DNA from: CAYLKS01 sp964384205 [NCBI: uncultured bacterium]
GTDB taxonomy: Bacteria; JAGOEH01
Assembly: GCA_964384205.1 (NCBI GenBank)
Contig: CAYLKS010000080.1
Coordinates: forward strand, 1 to 11,332
Reading direction: 5' to 3'
DNA length: 11,332 nucleotides
Under the pieces are notes generated by a model. It had not been told where the DNA came from. It made no database searches and was given only the letters and a program-made list of their open reading frames with translations. The translations under genes and the position numbers were made by a program. How positions within the stretch are numbered: the first letter of the stretch is position 1; the number at the start of each line of letters is the position of its first letter. This document shows positions 1 to 6,630 of this stretch, piece by piece.

Positions 1-284
1 ATGAAACCAGGGAAAAATTAAATATCAAATGGCAAGAATGTATGAATTCAACAGCTCCATACCAAATAAAAAACAGATATGCAATCTATTTATATCAAAA
101 TATAATAATATCCTACTACCAGGCACTATATGGCGAAATAGGCAATCAATCATATTCTTATAAAATAAAAAAGTATTTTAAAAACCTTTTTAAAAAATCC
201 ATATCAACAGAAGAAGAAAAAATTTTTGAAAATATAATGAATTTTTTTGAATGGTCAAAAAATTTTAATTTAATAAAAAAATAA
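1..284 (+). CDS. C-terminal part of an unrecognised protein (5'-truncated by window edge)
   Basis: The reading frame is open from base 3 to the TAA at 282-284, giving about 93 residues with no start inside the window that convinces. The ATG at base 42 has no Shine-Dalgarno sequence ahead of it, and the frame continues open upstream of it, so the true start most likely lies before the window. The visible part is basic and rich in Tyr, Asn, Ile and Lys. It has no signal peptide, no membrane segment and no motif I recognise. A helical, charged tail (KKSISTEEEKIFENIMNFF) ends the protein. It is followed 52 bases later by spmA on the same strand, but a separate promoter is visible between them, so co-transcription is not required. 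I assign no function. That it is coding is likely from the length of the open frame; the exact extent is unknown. Confidence 0.55.
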   Translation, partial: ETREKLNIKWQECMNSTAPYQIKNRYAIYLYQNIIISYYQALYGEIGNQSYSYKIKKYFKNLFKKSISTEEEKIFENIMNFFEWSKNFNLIKK

Positions 285-286
285 TA

Positions 287-314
287 TTGAATAAAAAAAC
301 ATATTTATTATATT
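287..314 (+). promoter_or_regulatory. Putative sigma-70-type promoter of the spmA-spmB operon
   Basis: TTGAAT at 287-292 is a plausible -35 element. TATATT at 309-314, after a 16-base spacer, is a plausible -10 element (5 of 6 consensus bases). Transcription would begin near 321, just before the AAGGAGG ribosome binding site at 325-331. The region is so AT-rich that chance matches are common, so this is a moderate call supported mainly by its position. Confidence 0.4.
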
Positions 315-336
315 AAAATAAAAAAAGGAGGACTAT

Positions 337-960
337 GTGCTAAATTACATCTGGTCATTTTTAATACTAATTTCATTAATTATAGGTGCTATAAATGGTA
401 AATTAGAGGAAGTAACCAAAGCAGCAATTGACTCAGCAAATTTTTCTGTAAAACTTGCATTAGGCTTGATTGGTGTTATGGCATTCTGGCTTGGAATTAT
501 GAAAATAGCAGAAAAAGCCGGATTTATAAAAATTTTAGCAAAAACAATAAAACCTATTACAAAATTCTTATTCCCTGATATACCTAATGATCATCCAGCG
601 CTTGGCTCAATATTAATGAATATGAGTGCAAATTTTTTAGGATTAGGAAATGCTGCTACCCCATTAGGATTAAAAGCAATGGAAGAATTACAATCATTAA
701 ATAAAAATAAAAAAGTTGCAAGCAATGCAATGGTAACATTTCTTGCAATGAATACAGCATGCCCAGTATTAATCCCTGCTACTGTTATAGCAATTAGAAG
801 TTCTGCTGGTTCACAATCCCCTACTGCTATTATTGGAACAACCCTGATTGCTTCTCTTTCAGCATTTACTGCAGCAATAACTGCTTCTAAGATATTAGAA
901 AAATTATCTATTTTCTCTTATGAAAAAGCAGAAAAGGAGCTTGAAAATGAAATGGATTAA
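337..960 (+). CDS. spmA: SpmA-like inner-membrane protein (spore maturation / nucleoside-recognition Gate domain)
   Basis: The product of 207 residues matches the SpmA family along its whole length and at the usual size. Recognisable blocks are the N-terminal membrane helix, FWLGIMKIAEKAG (50-62), FPDIPNDHPALG (79-90), NFLGLGNAATPLGLKAM (99-115) and the segment around NTACPVLIPATVIAIR (139-154). Several hydrophobic helices place it in the inner membrane. In Bacillus subtilis SpmA and SpmB are needed for proper spore-core dehydration. The family's Gate domain is shared with nucleoside transporters and FeoB, and homologues occur in many non-spore-formers where the role is unknown. Translation starts at GTG (337), which gives a protein beginning MLNYIW, with AAGGAGG at 325-331. 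The nearby ATG at 335 is in another frame and meets a stop after two codons. The gene overlaps spmB by 14 bases, so the pair is translationally coupled. Confidence 0.9.
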   Translation: MLNYIWSFLILISLIIGAINGKLEEVTKAAIDSANFSVKLALGLIGVMAFWLGIMKIAEKAGFIKILAKTIKPITKFLFPDIPNDHPALGSILMNMSANFLGLGNAATPLGLKAMEELQSLNKNKKVASNAMVTFLAMNTACPVLIPATVIAIRSSAGSQSPTAIIGTTLIASLSAFTAAITASKILEKLSIFSYEKAEKELENEMD

Positions 961-1918
961 AAAAATGCTTTTTTTAATATTACCATTTATAACATTTTTT
1001 AATATAACCAATGCTGATATAATAAATGTAAAAAAATTAGAAGATGAAAATATAAAAATACTTAGTATAAATCCAGATCCATCAAAAAAGATAGATACTT
1101 TATTTTATGGTTTTTCTTTTGAATATCAAATACTGAATCCCATTGATACTATAAACAATATCATTATAAAGCTTTCTTCAAAAAAGCAAAATAAGACCTA
1201 TTCTCTAAACAAAAATGAAATTAATTTAGAAAAAATAAACAATATTTATAAAGCAAATATAAAAGACTCATTATATTTGCTAAGAGGAGATAGTATCACA
1301 ATATCTATCTTATTTATAAATAAGACAAATTTTATTATTAAAGAAGATAATTTTATATATAAAACAATACTACCAACGCCCAATCTCTTTATTAAAATTA
1401 CAAATATTTTGTCTATTGTGGCAATACCCTTGTTTATTTTTATAGTAATAATAGTTGGACTCTATAAAAAATTAAAAGTATATGAACTTTTTATAGAGGG
1501 CGCTAAAGATGGATTTACTATCGCAATAAAAATTATACCTTATCTTGTAGCAATACTGGTAGCAATATCAATGTTCAGAGCTTCAGGAGCATTAGATTAT
1601 TTCACAAAATTAATAAGTCCATTAACAAATTTAGTAGGATATCCTCCTGAAGCAATACCAATGGCAATAATGCGCCCATTATCTGGTGGTGGTGCTCAGG
1701 GTATAATGGCAGAAATACTAAAAACCCATGGGCCTGATTCATTTATAGGACTGTTAGTATCAACTATGTTTGGAAGTACAGAAACAACATTTTATGTATT
1801 AGCTGTTTATTTCGGTGCAATCTCTATAAGAAAAACAAGACATGCGGTTATTTCTGGATTAATTGGTGATTTTGTAGGACTCACCGCTGCATTTATTATT
1901 TGTAAACTCGTATTCTAA
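947..1918 (+). CDS. spmB: SpmB-like membrane protein with an extra exported N-terminal domain
   Basis: The start is placed at ATG 947 because AAGGAG (934-939) sits 7 bases before it; the earlier in-frame ATG at 920 has no such site. The protein is 323 residues against about 180 for Bacillus SpmB. Residues 1-23 form a signal peptide (FFNITNA then D). Residues 24-148 are a predicted beta-rich, Ig-like exported region with Asn, Lys and Ile in excess. Residues 149-172 form a membrane anchor. Residues 176-323 are the conserved SpmB Gate domain, with FIEGAKDG (182-189), ISMFRASGALD (208-218), RPLSGGGAQG (243-252), HGPDSFIG (261-268) and FGSTETTFYVLAVYFGA (275-291). It lies in an operon with spmA, overlapping it by 14 bases. 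The family call is secure; the role of the added domain is unknown. Confidence 0.88.
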   Translation: MKWIKKMLFLILPFITFFNITNADIINVKKLEDENIKILSINPDPSKKIDTLFYGFSFEYQILNPIDTINNIIIKLSSKKQNKTYSLNKNEINLEKINNIYKANIKDSLYLLRGDSITISILFINKTNFIIKEDNFIYKTILPTPNLFIKITNILSIVAIPLFIFIVIIVGLYKKLKVYELFIEGAKDGFTIAIKIIPYLVAILVAISMFRASGALDYFTKLISPLTNLVGYPPEAIPMAIMRPLSGGGAQGIMAEILKTHGPDSFIGLLVSTMFGSTETTFYVLAVYFGAISIRKTRHAVISGLIGDFVGLTAAFIICKLVF

Positions 1919-1940
1919 CTACTTTAGATATATTAAAGCA

Positions 1941-1996
1941 AAAACATTTAATTGCCTATTTTATATACTATTGATTTTGTATATGATAAATGTTTT
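1941..1996. repeat. AT-rich imperfect hairpin between convergent genes (possible bidirectional terminator)
   Basis: A perfect 10-base arm AAAACATTTA (1941-1950) pairs with TAAATGTTTT (1987-1996). Inside it ATATAC (1963-1968) pairs with GTATAT (1979-1984). The structure lies in the 184-base gap between the convergent spmB and the minus-strand lipoprotein gene, where a terminator serving both strands is expected. It has almost no G:C pairs, so it could be chance in such AT-rich DNA. Nothing else was recognised in this gap. Confidence 0.3.
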
Positions 1997-2102
1997 CTAA
2001 ATATAGAACTTATTTATTTATGGTTAATTAGCCAAGTACCTACCTTAAAAATTACCATCTATATTAATTAGTCTGATCTTAATATTGTGTATTTTAAATA
2101 TA

Positions 2103-5100
2103 TTAATCAATTCTTATTACTCTAAACCCAACATCTTCCCTTCTTGTAGCCGGGTGCAGGGAAAATTTTATTTTATTATGAAATATATCAGTGAAATTTT
2201 GAAATTTAAAACTACCACCTCTTAAAATAAATTTATCTCCAACCTTACTGGAAGTCCATTCTAAAGCATTACCAAGAAGATGGCAAACACCTTCATAACT
2301 TTTACCATCAAAATGAGAATATTCACTACATGGCTTCTGAACACTATCAGATTCTGCAAAAACAAGATAAGAAGATATAAATGTATTACCCCATGGAAAA
2401 TCTCTAAAAGGCAATGAATAAATAATAGAATCTGTATAAACTGTATCAATATATTCAGGTCCAGTTGCTACTCTTTCCCATTCAATTTGATCTGGGATTT
2501 TAAATTTTGCATTAAATTTATCATTTAGCCAATTTACATAAGCCTCTGCTTCATAATAAGAAATCCCAACCACAGGTGCATCTGGATCAGAAGATATTGA
2601 TTTGTTATAGTAAGTTACTGTTCCCCATCCTTTTGGCACATACCATTGACTATCTGTTTTTACCTGCCATCCCTCATCACTCCAATACTGCTGTTTATAA
2701 TAACCACTATCTAAAACAAATTGAACATATTCTTTATTCATAACTTCATAAACACCACAAAAAAACTTTCCTTCTTTTAATCTTCTTATAGGAATCTCGT
2801 CCTGATAAAAATGTTTCGTCTTTAATGGTAAATAAAGAGTATCTCCAGAACTAATATTAACTGTATCATATATAAAATTTAAACTATCTCTACTAAATCT
2901 TCTAACCAAATAATTATCATAATCTTTCAAAAATTTACACCATACTAATGAACGGCTATCAATCAATTTTATATAAGTGATGTCATTCTCAAAAGTAGTA
3001 TCATAAACTGCTTCCTGATAAAGAGTATCATTACCATAATAAAAATATTTTTCTGGTATATAAATCATCTCTGGTGTTGTAATTTCTAAAATATTATCCC
3101 CTATATTAATCTCTTTATTATATTGATCTGTTAATAAAATTTCAAAATTATAATAATTATCCTGAATTTTATCTGAAGCTTTTAAACTAAAACTAATTTT
3201 ATCTCCACTGGTAAAACCTGATGAAATAGTATATTCTATAATAGAATCCTCTATTAATTTTGCATCTTGTGGTTTTAGTATATCTACATTTACTGTATCA
3301 TTATCAGGATCAAAAACTTTTATAGTATCTCTAAAAATTGAATTAATTTTTGTTGAATAAGGAGGCTTAAAATTAAAAATCGGCATACTATTATATACAT
3401 AATAAGACAATGTATCATTTATCTCATTAGCCTTATATCTAAGCACATATAAGACCTTATCTTCTCTCTTTACTCCCTTTTCCACTTGATATTTAATATT
3501 ATCAAAACTATAAGTTACAATAGGTTCAAAAATAGAATCCCTAACATTATAACTACTGTCGTAAACTTTTTGAATATATGAAACTTCAAATTCAAAATCT
3601 TCCTTTTTGATTTTTTCCAATGGATAAAACTTATTATAAAAATAATACCTTAAATAACTAACAAGGTTATTGTTCTCTTTTCTAATATTTAATAAATTTA
3701 TACCTCCGATATTCATTCTCTGTAAAAAGTCTATTATATAATTTATAGATTTGGTATTATAAAATACTATTTTATTATTATCACTATCTAAATAAAAACA
3801 CAATTTATTATCATCCCATTGCAAAATACTATTACCATTAATAAAATTATTATATTTTTTATAAAAAATTGTTCTTAAATCTAAAGAATCTCCTACTTTA
3901 ACAGAATCAAGTTTATTAGCAAATTTAAAATATTTAAACAAGCTATTAATTGAATCACAAACAACATACTTATCATATTTATTAAAAAACAATAAAGCAG
4001 GATTTATTTCCCATATAATTTTATTAAAATCTACTAACCATTTGTTTGATATAAAATTCTCTTCTATTTTACTATAATCTGGGATATTTAATGAATCTAC
4101 TACTAAAGAATCTCCATAACTCAAAGGCGTATAGCTAAAATAAAGATAATCTAAACTGTCCAATATGTCAAACTGCACTAAATCTTTTACAAAAAAATAT
4201 GGCAGAGAAATAAGCAGATATTTGTTTGGAAAATTTTCCTTATAAATTGGTTTAAATTTTTTTATAAAATCAACAAAAAAATTTATATTAGAAGTAGTTA
4301 TAGAATTTGAATAGTCAACATTAATTCCATCAAAATTTTTACTTCCAAAAGTCTTTAGCTTTTGTATAATTAAATCTATATGATTTTGAACATTTTGATC
4401 ATTGTTTAACTCATTTACAATTTTTTTATTAGCATCAGAATAAAAATTTAATATTATTTTAGGAATATGAAAGTCCGTGCTTTTTTTCAATAATAAAGGC
4501 TCAATGATCTCATCTAATGATTTTACTTTAAAATAATTATAATTATATAAAACAGGCACATCAGATGGTAACTCATAATCTGGCAACCCATTAAAACCAT
4601 CATATGATACTGGCATTCTAATTGATAATATATGATTTATGGTATCTGCTGGAGATTTTAACAATCCTAACGAAAAAATTGCACTGCCCTTATTCGAAAT
4701 AGACCATATATTTTTACTTCTATAATCAATAAAACTATTTAATATTTTCAAATTCCCCTTATAAATTTCAGAAATCGAAAGATACAGGGGATCAGAAACA
4801 TCACTAATATTTTTATAATAAAAGTTAATCTTATAATTAGATTTGAGAGTATCTATATTCGAACTATCTGCTGATAAAAATTTTAATTCAATATTTCTTA
4901 AATTAGAACTCCAATCATCAGGATAACTTATCTTTTCTCTATTATGTGTAATTTCCAATAATAAATCATTATCTTCATTTTTAGTGTCAACAACAACAGA
5001 AAAAATATCATAGTAAAATATAGTATCTTTAATTCCCTTACTTATCTGATATTCCTGTTTCTCGTAACCAGAATTGTTTTTATCCTTATTATCAGTGCTA

Positions 5101-5153
5101 CTACAGGAAAATATAATCAATAAGCTAAAAATAAATAAAAATAATCTCATCAT
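2103..5153 (-). CDS. Large lipoprotein: GH18-like pseudoenzyme barrel, cadherin/Ig-like module and FGE/SUMF1-like domain
   Basis: This 1016-residue protein starts with a lipoprotein signal (LLIIFSC, lipidated Cys17). A beta-rich region spans about 35-165. Residues about 170-500 look like a GH18 (chitinase/spore-hydrolase) TIM barrel: KIILNFYSD (232-240), NFDGINVDYSN (273-283), LDYLYFSYTPLSYG (334-347) and a closing MNIGGINLLNI (480-490). The GH18 signature DxxDxDxE reads D275-N278-D280-S282, so the catalytic Glu is replaced by Ser. A cadherin/Ig-like module (about 585-690) contains VFDPDNDTVNV. Residues 695-1016 form an FGE/SUMF1 domain: EVMNKEYVQFV, KIPDQIEWERVATG, FPWGN, LLGNALEWTSS, RGGSF and VGFRVI. 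The two active-site Cys of true formylglycine-generating enzymes are absent, and about 80 residues are inserted after its first strand. GldJ/GldK proteins of the T9SS also use FGE-like lipoproteins. The start lies one base after the preceding gene's stop with no clear SD, suggesting coupling. Function is unknown; a surface binding or structural role is inferred. Confidence 0.85.
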   Translation of the reverse strand: MMRLFLFIFSLLIIFSCSSTDNKDKNNSGYEKQEYQISKGIKDTIFYYDIFSVVVDTKNEDNDLLLEITHNREKISYPDDWSSNLRNIELKFLSADSSNIDTLKSNYKINFYYKNISDVSDPLYLSISEIYKGNLKILNSFIDYRSKNIWSISNKGSAIFSLGLLKSPADTINHILSIRMPVSYDGFNGLPDYELPSDVPVLYNYNYFKVKSLDEIIEPLLLKKSTDFHIPKIILNFYSDANKKIVNELNNDQNVQNHIDLIIQKLKTFGSKNFDGINVDYSNSITTSNINFFVDFIKKFKPIYKENFPNKYLLISLPYFFVKDLVQFDILDSLDYLYFSYTPLSYGDSLVVDSLNIPDYSKIEENFISNKWLVDFNKIIWEINPALLFFNKYDKYVVCDSINSLFKYFKFANKLDSVKVGDSLDLRTIFYKKYNNFINGNSILQWDDNKLCFYLDSDNNKIVFYNTKSINYIIDFLQRMNIGGINLLNIRKENNNLVSYLRYYFYNKFYPLEKIKKEDFEFEVSYIQKVYDSSYNVRDSIFEPIVTYSFDNIKYQVEKGVKREDKVLYVLRYKANEINDTLSYYVYNSMPIFNFKPPYSTKINSIFRDTIKVFDPDNDTVNVDILKPQDAKLIEDSIIEYTISSGFTSGDKISFSLKASDKIQDNYYNFEILLTDQYNKEINIGDNILEITTPEMIYIPEKYFYYGNDTLYQEAVYDTTFENDITYIKLIDSRSLVWCKFLKDYDNYLVRRFSRDSLNFIYDTVNISSGDTLYLPLKTKHFYQDEIPIRRLKEGKFFCGVYEVMNKEYVQFVLDSGYYKQQYWSDEGWQVKTDSQWYVPKGWGTVTYYNKSISSDPDAPVVGISYYEAEAYVNWLNDKFNAKFKIPDQIEWERVATGPEYIDTVYTDSIIYSLPFRDFPWGNTFISSYLVFAESDSVQKPCSEYSHFDGKSYEGVCHLLGNALEWTSSKVGDKFILRGGSFKFQNFTDIFHNKIKFSLHPATRREDVGFRVIRID

Positions 5154-5154
5154 T

Positions 5155-5883
5155 CTATTTTATATGAACTACCTTAAAAACTTTATACTGCTTTTTATAA
5201 TTTACAACAATAAAATAGATTCCCGAAGGTACATTAGAGAAATCTAAATAATTTTTTCGCTGCATAATATCGATCTTCCTTCCATTAACATCATAGCCAA
5301 AAAAAGAACCATTATCATTAAGCGCAGAGAAAAACAATTTATCTCTAAAAGGATTAGGATAAAATACAAAATTTTTAAAAACACTATTGAATGTTTTATT
5401 TAGTTCTCCACTATTAATAATAGAATCACATATATAGAATAAAGAATCAAAAGTTATCTTATTACAATATCCCTCATACTCCACAAGAAATAAACTATCG
5501 TAATAAAAAGCTAAATATGGAATTATATCTATCTTTGTTTTCAAATAAGTATTTTCTGCAAAAAATATAAAATTAGTATCTATATTTGAAAATAAAGTAT
5601 CTTTCCATGCCCTTATTAAAGGAACAGGCTCATTCGATATTATAAAAAAATCAACATCCCTGCCACTTGCCTCTTTCCAATCCATAAAATCATTTATCTG
5701 TAATCTTGAATATAAATTATAAGTCCTTATAAAACTTAAAATCACTATTTTCCCCTGATAGTCATTTAATAAATCAACAGTATCATTATCTATAGTAGGA
5801 TAAACAAATTGAGGGGCAATATCATATTGACCAAATGTTATTATTTTAAATAAAATAACTATTACAAAAATTCTTTTAAACAT
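5155..5883 (-). CDS. Secreted thioredoxin-fold protein lacking CxxC, with T9SS type A sorting domain
   Basis: The product is 242 residues from the ATG at 5883. A longer TTG start at 5913 would put ten residues ahead of the signal peptide and is less likely. Residues 1-19 are a signal peptide. Residues about 20-155 follow the TlpA/peroxiredoxin pattern: APQF (23-26), GKIVILSFIRTYNLYSRLQ (44-62) and the cis-proline loop IDIIPYLAFYYD (118-129). The position of WCxxC is occupied by Y55-N56-L57-Y58-S59, so both redox cysteines are missing. Residues about 172-242 are a T9SS type A C-terminal sorting domain: FYPNPFRDKLFF (174-185), YDVNGRKI (197-204) and FSNVPSGIYFIVV (215-227). The protein is therefore expected to cross the outer membrane and be attached to the surface or released. 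It heads a two-gene unit with the 1016-residue lipoprotein, one base apart, and is divergent from a CHWC thioredoxin gene. No SD is visible ahead of it. The sorting tail is secure; the redox-dead fold is a good inference. Confidence 0.82.
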   Translation of the reverse strand: MFKRIFVIVILFKIITFGQYDIAPQFVYPTIDNDTVDLLNDYQGKIVILSFIRTYNLYSRLQINDFMDWKEASGRDVDFFIISNEPVPLIRAWKDTLFSNIDTNFIFFAENTYLKTKIDIIPYLAFYYDSLFLVEYEGYCNKITFDSLFYICDSIINSGELNKTFNSVFKNFVFYPNPFRDKLFFSALNDNGSFFGYDVNGRKIDIMQRKNYLDFSNVPSGIYFIVVNYKKQYKVFKVVHIK

Positions 5884-5975
5884 CGTTTTATTAAATAAAT
5901 GAAAATAAAACAAAAATCAAGACTTTTTTATCAATTTCAACAAAATATAACATTCAATAAAATTAAAATACAATC

Positions 5976-6004
5976 TTGACTTTTCAAAAAATATTTGATA
6001 ATAT
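5976..6004 (+). promoter_or_regulatory. Putative promoter of the CHWC thioredoxin-like gene
   Basis: TTGACT (5976-5981) is a near-consensus -35 element. The -10 is either GATAAT (5997-6002, 15-base spacer) or TAATAT (5999-6004, 17-base spacer). The ribosome binding site AAGGAG at 6029-6034 follows. The -35 is embedded in TCTTGACTTTT, an 11-mer that recurs in the promoter at 7811-7821. The divergent minus-strand unit must begin in the same 157-base gap, but its promoter is less clear. Confidence 0.6.
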
Positions 6005-6040
6005 TAACTAAATTTAACTAAAATAAAAAAGGAGTCAAAA

Positions 6041-6529
6041 ATGAAAATTAGTAAAACTCTATTATTAATATCTATCTTATTAATACAAAATACATTAATA
6101 TTTGCAAAATGGCATTCTTTTGAAGAAGGATTATCTCTTGCTATAAAACAGAAAAAACCTATGTTAGTAGATTTTTACACCAACTGGTGTCACTGGTGTA
6201 AAGTTATGGATGAAAAAACTTTTAATGATCCCACAGTCAAAGAATATTTATCAAAAAATTTTATAACTGCTAGAATATTGGCAGATAGTAAAACTGATAG
6301 CACAACTTATATAAATAAAACTTATCCTAATAATGTATTTACTTCTGCTATGGGAATCACTGGTTTTCCATCTCTTGTATTCTTCGATAAAAATGGCAAA
6401 CCTTTAACTAAGATACCTGGCTATATACCACCAGAAAAATTTATTAACATCTTAAAATATATTCATAAAGAACTATATTTAAAAAATATCAACTTTGAAG
6501 ATTATTTAAACAATCCTAACAAATATTAA
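6041..6529 (+). CDS. Exported thioredoxin-like protein with CHWC active site
   Basis: The product of 162 residues has a signal peptide of about 22 residues ending IFA, then a single thioredoxin fold. The active site is NWCHWCK (C50 and C53), preceded by MLVDFYT (41-47). The conserved cis-proline loop is TGFPSLVFFD (107-116; P110), followed by GKPLTKIPGY. The text after the site, KVMDEKTFNDPTVKEYLSKNF, resembles the Thioredoxin_7/DsbD-C-terminal group and the CHWC proteins related to YyaL/SPATA20. It most likely acts in the periplasm as a disulfide reductase or isomerase, but no partner such as DsbD or a cytochrome biogenesis gene is in view. The start is fixed by AAGGAG (6029-6034) with a 6-base gap. 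It is divergent from, and perhaps co-controlled with, the redox-dead thioredoxin-fold gene at 5155-5883. About 20 terminal residues are hydrophilic and unconserved. The next gene, fabD, has its own promoter. Confidence 0.88.
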   Translation: MKISKTLLLISILLIQNTLIFAKWHSFEEGLSLAIKQKKPMLVDFYTNWCHWCKVMDEKTFNDPTVKEYLSKNFITARILADSKTDSTTYINKTYPNNVFTSAMGITGFPSLVFFDKNGKPLTKIPGYIPPEKFINILKYIHKELYLKNINFEDYLNNPNKY

Positions 6530-6547
6530 TATTTTTAAAATTCAAAA

Positions 6548-6623
6548 TCTTTGTAATTTTCATATAAAATTTATATTGATATTTTTGTGCACTTTTATTA
6601 AAATTATATGAAAATTACAAGGA
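6548..6623 (+). promoter_or_regulatory. Perfect 17-bp inverted repeat bracketing the fabD promoter and touching its SD
   Basis: TTGTAATTTTCATATAA (6551-6567) has its exact reverse complement TTATATGAAAATTACAA at 6604-6620. In RNA the pairing extends to 6548/6623 with one U-G pair, taking in the first three bases (6621-6623) of the SD core GGAGG at 6621-6625. The 36 bases between the arms contain the putative fabD promoter. On DNA this could be a paired operator; in RNA it would form only on transcripts arriving from upstream and would partly mask the ribosome binding site. No known operator consensus was recognised. Confidence 0.75.
6576..6604 (+). promoter_or_regulatory. Putative fabD promoter
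   Basis: TTGATA (6576-6581) and TAAAAT (6599-6604) are 17 bases apart and each matches the sigma-70 consensus at 5 of 6 positions. Transcription would begin near 6611, leaving about 20 bases before the ATG at 6631 that contain AAGGAGG (6619-6625). The promoter sits between the two arms of the inverted repeat at 6551-6620, so it is separable from the upstream thioredoxin gene. Confidence 0.5.
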
Positions 6624-6630
6624 GGATTTT

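Noticed and set aside
42-284. Complete small gene of 80 codons starting at ATG 42
   Set aside because: The frame is open back to base 3 and no SD precedes base 42, so a truncated larger gene is more likely.
920-947. Earlier ATG start for spmB at 920
   Set aside because: It has no ribosome binding site and would put nine basic residues before the signal peptide; ATG 947 has AAGGAG at the right distance.
2261-2449. Minus-strand open frame of 62 codons inside the large lipoprotein gene
   Set aside because: It is an alternate frame over the FGE-like domain; the hydrophobic text arises from AT-rich codons and there is no independent signal.
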